Source: Pseudomonas sp. (GTDB lineage: Bacteria > Pseudomonadota > Gammaproteobacteria > Pseudomonadales > Pseudomonadaceae). From it: 64,000 nucleotides of DNA. The translations under genes were made by a program, and so were the position numbers. The notes beneath the pieces were generated by a model, which worked only from the letters and a program-made list of their open reading frames with translations, did no database searches and was not told the origin of the DNA. Where the stretch lies: assembly GCF_030684895.1 (NCBI RefSeq), contig NZ_JAUXXP010000059.1:124001-188000 (forward strand), written 5' to 3'. Every line of letters starts with the position of its first letter. Position 1 is the first letter of the stretch. Shown here in pieces: positions 39,820 to 46,821 of the stretch.

Positions 39820-41028
39820 ATGCCGCTGACCGATTCCGCCATCAAAACTGCCAAACCCAAAGACAAGCTATATCGCCTGGCCGACAGTAATGGCCTGTGC
39901 CTGGAAGTCGCACCGACCGGCTCTAAGCTGTGGCGCTACCGCTACCGCTTCAACGGCAAAGCCAAAATGCTTTCACTTGGCGCATACCCTGCCGTGCCCT
40001 TGGCCACCGCTCGCCGCAAACGTGACGACGCCCGCCTATTACTGGACGAAGGCACCGATCCCGGCGTAGAGCGACAAGCCAGCAAACAGGCGCAAGCGCT
40101 TGAGGCATTTTCATTCGAGAAGCTGGCACGAGAGTGGCACGCCTACCGTTCGCCACGCTGGGCCAAGTCAACTGCCGACAAAACGGCCTCTTATATGGAG
40201 TCGGATTTACTGCCCGCCCTTGGCCACCGCCCGGCCAAAGCCATTACCCGCCCCGAGCTAGTGGCTCTGATCCGCAAGATCGAATCACGCGGCGCGCACA
40301 ATGTCGCCAAGAAAGCCCGCCAATGGCTAAGCCAGATTTTCCGCTTTGGCCTGGCACAGGGGGCAGTAGAAGCCAACCCGGCAACCGACCTGGACGTGAT
40401 CGCCGCTCACGCACCAGCAACCCGGCATCACCCGCACGTCACCTTTGCCGAGCTGCCCGAGCTACTGGGCAAGGTAGAAGCGGCCAACATCAACACCCTG
40501 ACCCGCCATGCTATCCGTCTGCTGGTGCTGACTGCTGTGCGCCCTGGTGAATTGCGCGCCGCACCTTGGGCCGAGTTCGACCTAGACGCCGCTACCTGGA
40601 CAATCCCGAAAGAGCGAATGAAAGCCAGGCGCGACCACTCAGTACCACTGCCACGTCAGGCCGTTGTCATCCTACGCCAGCTTCAAGAAGTCACCGGGGG
40701 TTATGCCTTGGTATTTGCAGGGCGCAACAACACCAACCGCCCAATGAGTGAAAACACCATCAACAAGGCATTGGCTGACGCAGGCTATAAAGGCAGGCAA
40801 ACCGGCCACGGCTTCCGCCACCTTCTAAGTACCGAGCTTAACGGACGCGGCTATAACCGTGATTGGATCGAGCGTCAGCTAGCCCACGGCGATGACGACG
40901 AAATACGCGATACCTACAACCATGCAACCTACCTGGAGCAACGCCGGGAAATGATGCAAGCGTGGGCTGATTCGATAGACGCGTTGTGCTCAGGGGCCAA
41001 CGTAGTGAGCATCAAGCGCAAGGCTTAG
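39820..41028 (+). CDS. int: Tyrosine-type integrase (P4-like)
   Basis: 402 residues. N-terminal arm-binding domain (LTDSAIKTAKPKDKLYRLAD, KMLSLGAYPAVPLATAR), SAM-like core-binding domain (~100-185) and catalytic domain with R241 (TAVRPGEL), K268, H330xxR333 (GHGFRHLL), H356 (LAHGD) and nucleophile Y371 (ATYLEQRR). All active residues are kept, so it may be functional. It lies 208 bases past the tRNA and transcribes into the element. Family relatives recombine at tRNA 3' ends, matching the repeats here. Confidence 0.95.
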   Translation: MPLTDSAIKTAKPKDKLYRLADSNGLCLEVAPTGSKLWRYRYRFNGKAKMLSLGAYPAVPLATARRKRDDARLLLDEGTDPGVERQASKQAQALEAFSFEKLAREWHAYRSPRWAKSTADKTASYMESDLLPALGHRPAKAITRPELVALIRKIESRGAHNVAKKARQWLSQIFRFGLAQGAVEANPATDLDVIAAHAPATRHHPHVTFAELPELLGKVEAANINTLTRHAIRLLVLTAVRPGELRAAPWAEFDLDAATWTIPKERMKARRDHSVPLPRQAVVILRQLQEVTGGYALVFAGRNNTNRPMSENTINKALADAGYKGRQTGHGFRHLLSTELNGRGYNRDWIERQLAHGDDDEIRDTYNHATYLEQRREMMQAWADSIDALCSGANVVSIKRKA

Positions 41029-41111
41029 GGGTTTTGGCTGGCCTAAGCGGACTTCCTAGCCGCCTAGCCGGCCGATTCATTCAGTAAGTGAGACGGCCGG
41101 GAGAGCATAAG

Positions 41112-41846
41112 GTGGATGAATTAGATTATTGGCGGCTATGCGACCATTTGAGCGTACAAGACGCCGCCGCGTTAGTTATCGGGGCAGAACCGTCCAGCCT
41201 TCATGGTAGCGGGGAAGGGATATATCTCGCCGTTCACCATTGCGATGCGGGACCTTCGGCAAGGGCCGGAATGTTCCAAGCTGTATTCACAGCCATCAAG
41301 AACGCTATACAAGCAGGAACCATAACAGCACAAATCAGGATGTCCGCAAGGGAGTACGGTAGCGCTGACATGAAAGCCGACGCAGATTACGCGTCTATTG
41401 GCTTCCCCTATCGCTCCGGCACTACAGCGGAAGATGGAGAACTCTTTTCTGGAGAAGGCTTCTTTTATCGCCCATTCCCAGACTGGAACCTTACAACAAT
41501 CGCTGTCGACGACCTCAAAGCATGGCTAGCAAGCCGTGGCATGGTGTCTGGCTTTTTCTTTCCGAACCGAGAAGAAGGCCAACCCGGATATTTGGACAGC
41601 ACCCACCCCAACTATGCACCCAAACTGGCCGCAGCCATTCGCGCATGGGAAGCCATCACTAGCGATACCGAACGACAACGCGGGAAGACGCCGAAACAAG
41701 CTTTAACCAAGTGGCTCAACGAACACGCAGCAGCCTACGGATTGACCAAAGAGGACGGCACCCCGAATGCCACGGGCGTAGAAGAAGCTGCCAAGTTGGC
41801 TAATTGGAAGCCAGAAGGCGGAGCCAGCAAGACCCCTGGAGAGTGA
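41112..41846 (+). CDS. Conserved mobile-element protein of unknown function
   Basis: 244 residues from GTG 41112, preceded by GGGAGAG. The opening LDYWRLCDHLSVQDAAALVI is a pattern I associate with hypothetical proteins of pseudomonad islands and prophages. The rest has no catalytic motif I recognise; an internal segment (VDDLKAWLASRGMVSGFFFP) and a C-terminal segment with KTPKQALTKWLNEHAAAYGL look helical and could bind DNA. No signal or membrane helix. It follows int by 83 bases. Confidence 0.75.
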   Translation: MDELDYWRLCDHLSVQDAAALVIGAEPSSLHGSGEGIYLAVHHCDAGPSARAGMFQAVFTAIKNAIQAGTITAQIRMSAREYGSADMKADADYASIGFPYRSGTTAEDGELFSGEGFFYRPFPDWNLTTIAVDDLKAWLASRGMVSGFFFPNREEGQPGYLDSTHPNYAPKLAAAIRAWEAITSDTERQRGKTPKQALTKWLNEHAAAYGLTKEDGTPNATGVEEAAKLANWKPEGGASKTPGE

Positions 41847-42027
41847 ACCCACCCACCCCTCAAACCCCTGCTATTGCTGGCTTCATACAACAAGCACAGG
41901 ATTAACCCACCCACCCCACAGCTCTTTTAGTTCGGAGGGTTTTCTGAGCCTGCCTGGCTATTTGCCATAGGCTTCGCTGTATTGAATGCAAGTCATCGCT
42001 GAACAACTGCCCAAGGAGGCCCAGACG

Positions 42028-42246
42028 ATGACTATGCAAACCAATCCCACCCAACCCCCACGCCGCTTCATTAAACTGACCGAAGTAAAAAGCCTGACCA
42101 CCCTTTCAACGTCCGAGATTTACCGGCGCATTGCCGCCGGCACCTTCCCCGCACAAATAACGCTTGGGCCAAAGTCTGTGGCCTGGATCGAGGCTGAAAT
42201 ATTGGCATGGTGCGACGCCATGACCGCCCAACGGAAGGTGGCCTAA
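42028..42246 (+). CDS. AlpA-family phage regulatory protein
   Basis: 72 residues from ATG 42028, behind AAGGAGG. MerR-like minimal HTH (FIKLTEVKSLTTLSTSEIYR, then GPKSVAWIEAEILAWCD). AlpA proteins activate integrase or excision genes of P4/CP4-57-type elements. The stop overlaps the next ATG (TAATG), so an operon of small regulators begins here. The 180 bases before it hold no ORF I can support. Confidence 0.92.
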   Translation: MTMQTNPTQPPRRFIKLTEVKSLTTLSTSEIYRRIAAGTFPAQITLGPKSVAWIEAEILAWCDAMTAQRKVA

Positions 42247-42494
42247 TGGATATTTGCCACGTAAACACCAGCTCCAGCGCCCAACGCGCCCGCCTGCTGA
42301 CCCGCTTGCAGGCGGGCCCAATCGATACGCTAACCGCCCGCAGCGAGCTAAATATCTTGATGCCCGCCGCACGCATCAAGGAGCTGAAAGAGCGCGGACA
42401 CCCCATCCGCGCCCAACGCATTAGCATGATCGACCAGCAGGGCCGCACACACCACGGCATAGCGCTGTATTACCTAACCCTGACCGGGGAATAA
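42246..42494 (+). CDS. Small helix-turn-helix protein
   Basis: 82 residues. RARLLTRLQAGPIDTLTARS and ARIKELKERGHPIRAQ have the form of a winged helix found in phage and plasmid proteins that answer replication or transcription control; the beta wing is HGIALYYLTLTGE. It overlaps alpA by one base, so it is translationally coupled. Function is inferred only from the fold-like pattern. Confidence 0.75.
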   Translation: MDICHVNTSSSAQRARLLTRLQAGPIDTLTARSELNILMPAARIKELKERGHPIRAQRISMIDQQGRTHHGIALYYLTLTGE

Positions 42495-42496
42495 TC

Positions 42497-42649
42497 ATGG
42501 CCAACTTTCAACGCTGCCACTTGGCGGCAACGGGATCGGTTTGCCTGGAAAAAGCCTACACCTGGCTTTATAGATTCGGGCCGGTAGTAGGGTGCCTTGG
42601 GCCTGCCGCCTTCGTCGCCAGCCTCTTTGCACTGGATCTACTGACGTGA
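42497..42649 (+). CDS. Small membrane peptide
   Basis: 50 residues starting two bases after the HTH gene (MANFQRCHLAATGSV, then FGPVVGCLGPAAFVASLFAL). The C-terminal half is a single hydrophobic stretch of about 22 residues. Its TGA overlaps the GTG of the next gene (GTGA), supporting real translation. No homologue is known to me; position in a compact operon is the main evidence. Confidence 0.6.
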   Translation: MANFQRCHLAATGSVCLEKAYTWLYRFGPVVGCLGPAAFVASLFALDLLT

Positions 42650-43500
42650 AAGAGAACGCCATCGGTTATGCCGCTGGCACTCTGCCGCAGCGCCCCGAGC
42701 TACTGGGGTGGCTGCTGGCGCGCGGGGATGCTGTCAGCATTGAGCGTGGCGTGCTGGTGATTGCTCCGGCGAGCGGTAAAGCCGTGCCATCTGACTGGCT
42801 GAGCGACAACGGTGAAACGCTAATTCGGCAAATCCTCAGCGTCACTGAGCAGGATGCCTACCGCTATCAAAGTCGCAAAACAGGGCATTACGGGCCGCGC
42901 AAATCGGCCGGACTGACTCTGCAATTTCAGTCCGTCATGACTGATGACGAGGCATACGTCATTTTCAATACTGAGCTTACCCGTACTCGCAATACTGCCA
43001 GCGGAAAAAAGGGTGACCCACTACCGGCAGAGCAGTTCAGGGCGGCCCCTGGCAGCCATCTGACTAAGTTCTGGCAGTCCACAGGGATAGCACTCAAGCG
43101 TCTAGCCGCTATGCATGACTACATGGGCCGGTTGCGTAACGTCCTATTCAGCGCCAGCCCGACACTAGGTCGGGATGATGGACGATTAGATGCTGGCAGT
43201 TTGCGTGCATTGAACATACCAAGCGCTTTAATTCGGCAGGCTATGGCACTGGACAATCAGCCGACAAAAACCGGACAGACCACGGACACGCCACGGACAA
43301 GCAGGCCCTACAAGGATATTGCTCAAGGCCAGCAGCCATGCGGGGTACAGCCTGTTATGACTACGGGGGCGAATCACTACGGTAATACGGTAATAAGGGA
43401 ACGCGGTAATACGGGAACCCTTCAAGCAATACCTACAAGCAACCCCCCACAAGAGCAGAGTGTTGAAGAATGGCTCGCTGATTACGATTCGGCCTCATGA
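42646..43500 (+). CDS. Element 2 protein of unknown function
   Basis: 284 residues from GTG 42646. The N-terminal part (AAGTLPQRPELLGWLLARGD, SDWLSDNGETLIRQI) and middle (HYGPRKSAGLTLQFQSVMTD, YVIFNTELTRTR) look like a compact domain; the last ~80 residues are low-complexity polar sequence ending in SVEEWLADYDSAS. No motif of a primase, nuclease or helicase is visible, although the size and place fit an element-specific replication or packaging-interference protein. Unassigned. Confidence 0.7.
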   Translation: MKENAIGYAAGTLPQRPELLGWLLARGDAVSIERGVLVIAPASGKAVPSDWLSDNGETLIRQILSVTEQDAYRYQSRKTGHYGPRKSAGLTLQFQSVMTDDEAYVIFNTELTRTRNTASGKKGDPLPAEQFRAAPGSHLTKFWQSTGIALKRLAAMHDYMGRLRNVLFSASPTLGRDDGRLDAGSLRALNIPSALIRQAMALDNQPTKTGQTTDTPRTSRPYKDIAQGQQPCGVQPVMTTGANHYGNTVIRERGNTGTLQAIPTSNPPQEQSVEEWLADYDSAS

Positions 43501-43581
43501 GACGAGGTTAAGCGCCAGCCATTCAAACGCGGCATCTGATGATTAAAGGCTAAATTTGCCAATTGATTTAGGTTCGACTCG

Positions 43582-44190
43582 ATGGCCAGACAACGCGAGA
43601 AAGACAGCACAAGCGATTACCGCACGCTGAATATCAGCGCCCTAAAATGCAAAAACCTTTTACGGTCGGGCGCGTCTTTTCAATGGGAATGGTGGCGACG
43701 TGGCGAAAAGGTGGCGAGCATCGGCATTGCCATTGAGAGCCTGCACAGCATGCGCCTGCGCTATCAAAGCCGCAGCCGTGGCCGCGAACCAACCCAGCAT
43801 GATTACCCAGTGACAATCACCTGGACGCCCTGCCACCTTGGAGGGGAACGCCCTTGGCTGCTTTGCCCGTGCTGTGGCCGTCGCGTGGCTAAGCTCTATA
43901 GCGGCAGCGTATTTGCCTGCCGCTATTGCCTGCGCCTGAACTATCCATGCCAGCAAGCCAGCAAACGAGATCGCGCGCTAGATCGAACCTGGACGCTGCG
44001 ACGCAAGCTGAGCTGCGATGATGGCCCCTTTGATTATCCGGCCGAGTACATACAGCGCCCGAAAGGCATGCACCGCAAAACCTTTGCCCGGCGCATCGAA
44101 CAGCTTTCACGCATTGAAGAACAGGCCATGACCAATATGGTTACGGCAATGCAAAAACTTGGCATTAGAATCACAGGCATCAGCCTCTAG
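43582..44190 (+). CDS. Zinc-ribbon protein of element 2
   Basis: 202 residues. A beta-rich N-terminus (residues ~15-90) is followed by a four-Cys zinc ribbon (LLCPCCGRRVAKLY and FACRYCLRLNYPCQQ) and a basic helical C-terminus (KRDRALDRTWTLRRKL, RRIEQLSRIEEQAMTNM). Such proteins are common in Pseudomonas integrative elements and annotated hypothetical; DNA or RNA binding is likely. It is the last gene before the right-end repeats, 81 bases after the preceding gene. Confidence 0.78.
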   Translation: MARQREKDSTSDYRTLNISALKCKNLLRSGASFQWEWWRRGEKVASIGIAIESLHSMRLRYQSRSRGREPTQHDYPVTITWTPCHLGGERPWLLCPCCGRRVAKLYSGSVFACRYCLRLNYPCQQASKRDRALDRTWTLRRKLSCDDGPFDYPAEYIQRPKGMHRKTFARRIEQLSRIEEQAMTNMVTAMQKLGIRITGISL

Positions 44191-44224
44191 AAAACGATCA
44201 GCAAGCAGGGCAACAAACAAAAAA

Positions 44225-44246
44225 GTGAGTAGATTTGTGAGTAGAT
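44225..44246. repeat. GTGAGTAGAT twin repeats at right end of element 2
   Basis: GTGAGTAGAT at 44225-44234 and 44237-44246, identical in sequence, orientation and 12-base period to the left-end pair at 39726-39747. They lie 52 bases inside attR. Confidence 0.65.
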
Positions 44247-44297
44247 TAAAAACCACATGACACCACAACCCATATATAACGCAGCCTATAGCGCTTG

Positions 44298-44395
44298 GTT
44301 CGAGTCTCCCCCGGGCACCATTTAAATTTCTCAGGACGTACCGAAACGACCTGAAACCCTTAGAAAACCGGCCATTGAGCCGGTTTTTTATTGCC
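44298..44395 (+). repeat. attR of element 2
   Basis: Copy of the tRNA-Leu 3' end from the T loop through the terminator (stem AAAACCGG/CCGGTTTT at 44364-44384). Compared with attL it lacks one G of the acceptor stem (CCCCCGGGCACCA) and has several substitutions. From 44191 to 44631 there is otherwise no gene. Confidence 0.85.
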
Positions 44396-44442
44396 TGTAG
44401 CTTCATATACCCACGATTGCAGCCCAGTTTGAGGGGCACCGT

Positions 44443-44480
44443 TAGGGGCATATTCAGCTAGGCCATGTTTCATGCCCCTA
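44443..44480. repeat. TAGGGGCAT inverted repeat outside element 2
   Basis: TAGGGGCAT (44443-44451) and ATGCCCCTA (44472-44480), perfect 9-bp arms with a 20-base spacer, in a gene-free stretch between attR and the DUF6338-like gene. Role unknown. Confidence 0.6.
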
Positions 44481-44631
44481 CATAGGCGCCCCACGCCTTG
44501 CCAAGCCACTCCTCTGACTGACACCACCATCAAGGGCCAATGCCCAGGCAGAGCAGTTCGGGGGCTTAATGATTGATGCATGACGCGGCTTCTTGAAGCT
44601 ATGTTGATGGCCTAAAGAGAGTATTGGTGAA

Positions 44632-44868
44632 GTGGAAGACCTAGCAACGAAGATAATTCCACTGGTCCAGATGCTCATACCTGGGCTCATCACGACGATG
44701 ATCTTCTACTGGTTGGCTGACGTGAAGAAACCCGGACAATTTGAGCGCACTGTTCAAGCGTTGATCGGCACAGCCGTTATTACAATGATCGTCACGTGTA
44801 TAGAAATACTGCTGAAGTACATTGGAAGCCACACACCTGGATCGCCGGTTAAGGGTGGAGTGGAGTGA
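44632..44868 (+). CDS. Short DUF6338-like two-helix membrane protein
   Basis: 78 residues from GTG 44632. Two membrane helices (IPLVQMLIPGLITTMIFYWL and ALIGTAVITMIVTCIEILL) flank KKPGQFERTVQ, an order I associate with the N-terminus of DUF6338 proteins; those are longer, so this is either a short member or a truncated one. The Shine-Dalgarno (GAGAG) is distant. Its stop overlaps the start of a 24-residue gene. Function unknown; DUF6338 genes are often found in variable regions. Confidence 0.6.
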   Translation: MEDLATKIIPLVQMLIPGLITTMIFYWLADVKKPGQFERTVQALIGTAVITMIVTCIEILLKYIGSHTPGSPVKGGVE

Positions 44869-44939
44869 GCAAGGAGACTACGAGTCAGCGGCCCGCAACC
44901 CCGCCCAGAGCTCCACCGCCAGCTCCTAACAAGGGTTAA
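44865..44939 (+). CDS. 24-residue Pro-rich peptide coupled to the membrane gene
   Basis: GTG at 44865 overlaps the TGA of the previous gene (GTGA). The product is MSKETTSQRPATPP then RAPPPAPNKG, ending TAA at 44937. GGAGTG lies close before it. Coupling, the clean stop and the Pro-rich composition unlike random sequence in this region argue that it is expressed. No known homologue. Confidence 0.5.
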   Translation: MSKETTSQRPATPPRAPPPAPNKG

Positions 44940-45007
44940 CCGTAAGGGCCCGCATATTGTGCGATGCTGTTCATTTAATCAGTGGGGCTGCGAGTGCTAT
45001 GAGGCGA

Positions 45008-45462
45008 CATGAAGAAGATTACCAATCACCCAGCGACGGTGTTCCATAAAGGATTTTGGAGTACTGACTTACTGCCGACACTAGCCACGACAGGCGATAA
45101 TCGACACTAGCTGAATCCAGCTCGCAAGGCCCTGGCCAGCGATGAGGCGGCTCACTACAGCAAGGGGGATCGCCCGCTGCGCATGAAGGTGTCGGCCCAG
45201 GTGCTGATCTGCGAGACTTAGAGCCAAGCACCCCAGTGGCACCCTTTCATCAACAAAGCCTGGCCCATCAATGATGGTGATCGCCGGCACGATTACCGAG
45301 CGCGATCACGATCAACTCAACGCTCGCGAGTTGGAGATCGTCACCCTGCTGGAGTTGCGTGACTCGGCACTGATTGGCACGGGACTGGGCTATGCCGAAC
45401 GCAAGACCAACCTGCTGCTGTACGTGCAGCCGTTGCTCAGTAAACGAGCTGACGCTGCATGA
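45008..45462 (+). pseudogene. Decayed coding remnants, unidentified
   Basis: 44940-45478 has no intact gene. Short open segments occur in different frames: 45008-45109 (MKKITNHPATVFHKGFWSTD and on), about 45112-45222 (ARKALASDEAAHYSKGDRPL, then RMKVSAQVLICET) and 45271-45462 (ERDHDQLNARELEIVTLLEL, then GTGLGYAERKTNLLLYVQPL). They read like pieces of real proteins interrupted by stops and frameshifts. I cannot name the parents. Confidence 0.45.
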
Positions 45463-45478
45463 ACACCAACCGCCGGCT

Positions 45479-45763
45479 TCACGCCACCTGCAAATCCCGC
45501 AGCGCTTCTGGGTGCAGTACCGCAATGCGCAACAGCGTCTTGGCTGCACCGGACGGTGAACGCCGTCCTTGCTCCCAGTCCTGAAGGGTGCGCAGACTCA
45601 CACCCAACAACTCCGCGAACGCACGTTGCGAAAAACCTACTTTAGCCCGCGCTTCTGCCACAGGCGAAAGCTCCACTTGCGTGGTGCGAGCTGCCTTACC
45701 GGCTTTCATGTCGCGGACTGATCGCAGCAAATCCGCCTGGAACTGCTCCAGTTCTTTATCCAT
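45479..45763 (-). CDS. Antitoxin, XRE/HigA type
   Basis: 94 residues. The N-terminal ~35 form a probable toxin-binding part and residues ~38-85 an XRE helix-turn-helix (AEARAKVGFSQRAFAELLG, VSLRTLQDWEQGRRSPSGA). Encoded after the toxin and overlapping it by 8 bases, the order of higBA operons. It should bind the operator at 46082-46096 and repress the pair. Confidence 0.88.
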   Translation of the reverse strand: MDKELEQFQADLLRSVRDMKAGKAARTTQVELSPVAEARAKVGFSQRAFAELLGVSLRTLQDWEQGRRSPSGAAKTLLRIAVLHPEALRDLQVA

Positions 45764-46070
45764 GATCGATTGCCTCTTTCAGTTGGTTCAGGAAGGCCGC
45801 AGGCAAGTTGTCGAACTTCGCCTTGGTGTAGGCGATCAGCAGCCAAATATGACCGTCGGCCAGCGCGTTGTAATAGATCACCCGAGCACCACCACGCTTA
45901 CCCATGCCCGCACGCGACCATCTGACTTTGCGCAAGCCACTCGTGCCAGGGATCACATCGCCGGCCAACGGGTTGGCAGCCAGCCAGGCGATGAACTCTT
46001 CACGCTCACCGTCAGCCCAGATGGGGCCGGCGTAGCGCTGGAAAACTTCCGTTTCAAAGACTGTATACAT
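45756..46070 (-). CDS. Toxin, RelE/HigB superfamily
   Basis: 104 residues from ATG 46070 (MYTVFETEVFQRYAGPIWAD). RelE-fold features: GLRKVRWSRAGMGKRGGARV, IYYN, then IWLLIAYTKAKFDNLP. Relatives cleave mRNA on the ribosome. Length and the adjacent HTH antitoxin support a type II module; the pair may stabilise the accessory region. A promoter with an embedded palindrome precedes it. Confidence 0.88.
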   Translation of the reverse strand: MYTVFETEVFQRYAGPIWADGEREEFIAWLAANPLAGDVIPGTSGLRKVRWSRAGMGKRGGARVIYYNALADGHIWLLIAYTKAKFDNLPAAFLNQLKEAIDHG

Positions 46071-46077
46071 GAAGTTA

Positions 46078-46106
46078 ATAGTACGGCAATGCCGTATATT
46101 GAACAA
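46078..46106 (-). promoter_or_regulatory. Toxin-antitoxin promoter and operator
   Basis: Minus strand TTGTTC (46106-46101), 17-base spacer, TACTAT (46083-46078), 8 bases before the toxin ATG. The perfect palindrome TACGGCA-A-TGCCGTA (46082-46096) fills the spacer and touches the -10 box, ideal for autorepression. The mRNA would be leaderless or nearly so. Confidence 0.8.
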
Positions 46107-46303
46107 CCAAATGGCAAAGCGCCTTTTTGCTATCCGCTGATGGTAACCCGAGCGCGTTCTAATACTCCGCAGAGCACAACAAAACCAGCCTACAGCCCAG
46201 CAACCGCATGCCCTGCAGGGGCTTGGCATTTGCCGGGGAGTTGGCGTAAAGTTTTCCCACTGTGTTTGCATGGGTCGCCGAAAATCGTGACCTGGTGCAG
46301 TAG

Positions 46304-46399
46304 ATCATCCAGATCCGCTACATCCCGCTCGACGTCGCATACCGCCTTGCAACCAGTATTCAGCCCCTCATGTCGAGTAGCGGCTGTCATCAACGTTAG
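46304..46399 (+). pseudogene. Possible fragment of a secretin-like gene
   Basis: The stretch IQIRYIPLDVAYRLATSIQP then LMSSSG between two in-frame stops resembles the ring-building repeats of secretins (GspD type), but is only 31 codons. The 310 bases 46107-46416 hold no other gene; the csp 5' untranslated region must lie at the right end. Weak call. Confidence 0.25.
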
Positions 46400-46416
46400 G
46401 TTCAAGGAAATACATC

Positions 46417-46629
46417 ATGTCGAATCGTCAGAGCGGTACCGTCAAGTGGTTTAACGATGAAAAAGGTTTTGGTTTTATCACGCCTGAAAGCGGTCCGGAT
46501 CTGTTCGTGCACTTCCGCGCGATCCAAAGCAACGGTTTCAAGAGCCTGAAAGAAGGCCAGAAAGTCAGCTTTATTGCTGTGCAAGGCCAGAAAGGCATGC
46601 AGGCTGACGAAGTGCAAATTCAGGAGTAA
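46417..46629 (+). CDS. Cold-shock protein (CspA family)
   Basis: 70 residues, single OB-fold RNA chaperone. RNP1 (KGFGFI) and RNP2 (LFVHF) are intact within [20 protein letters not shown]. Binds single-stranded RNA and melts secondary structure. AAGGAAATACATC precedes the ATG and a strong terminator follows. Which of the several Pseudomonas Csp paralogues it is cannot be decided. Confidence 0.95.
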   Translation: MSNRQSGTVKWFNDEKGFGFITPESGPDLFVHFRAIQSNGFKSLKEGQKVSFIAVQGQKGMQADEVQIQE

Positions 46630-46645
46630 TCCTGCCGCACTGAAG

Positions 46646-46675
46646 AACCCCTGATGGCAACACCAGGGGTTTTTT
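46646..46675 (+). terminator. Terminator of the cold-shock gene
   Basis: AACCCCTG, 10-base loop, CAGGGGTTTTTTAT, 17 bases after the stop codon. Confidence 0.92.
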
Positions 46676-46726
46676 ATGTCCTGCCATCCATGGCGGCCAC
46701 CCTTCGGGCCGTCGCTACGCGACGTT

Positions 46727-46750
46727 AAAAATGACTCCCGGTCATTTTTT
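46727..46750. terminator. Second hairpin after the cold-shock gene
   Basis: AAAAATGAC-TCCCG-GTCATTTTTT, a 9-bp stem with T tract, preceded by GTCGCTACGCGAC and GGCCACCCTTCGGGCC hairpins. The cluster could be a dispersed intergenic element or a backup terminator. Confidence 0.6.
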
Positions 46751-46821
46751 ATGGCCGGCCATTCCCACGAATGCCGTATTGTTGCCGCCATTCCGCCAGC
46801 CGATTGAGTAAAGAGCCGACC

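Larger units (their letters stand above)
39589..44395. mobile_element. Small integrative element 2, 3' side of tRNA-Leu
   Basis: 4.8 kb between imperfect direct repeats that start in the tRNA T loop and run through a terminator (39589-39686 and 44298-44395). Cargo, all plus strand: integrase, an unknown, AlpA, an HTH protein, a 50-residue membrane peptide, an unknown of 284 residues and a zinc-ribbon protein. No primase, relaxase, capsid or terminase gene is present, so it would depend on a helper or host replication; this resembles a phage satellite or minimal island. Twin GTGAGTAGAT repeats mark both ends internally. Confidence 0.8.

Noticed and set aside
46190..46405. 71-codon minus-strand frame upstream of the toxin-antitoxin operon
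   Set aside because: No recognisable domain or ribosome site; it overlaps the csp leader region.
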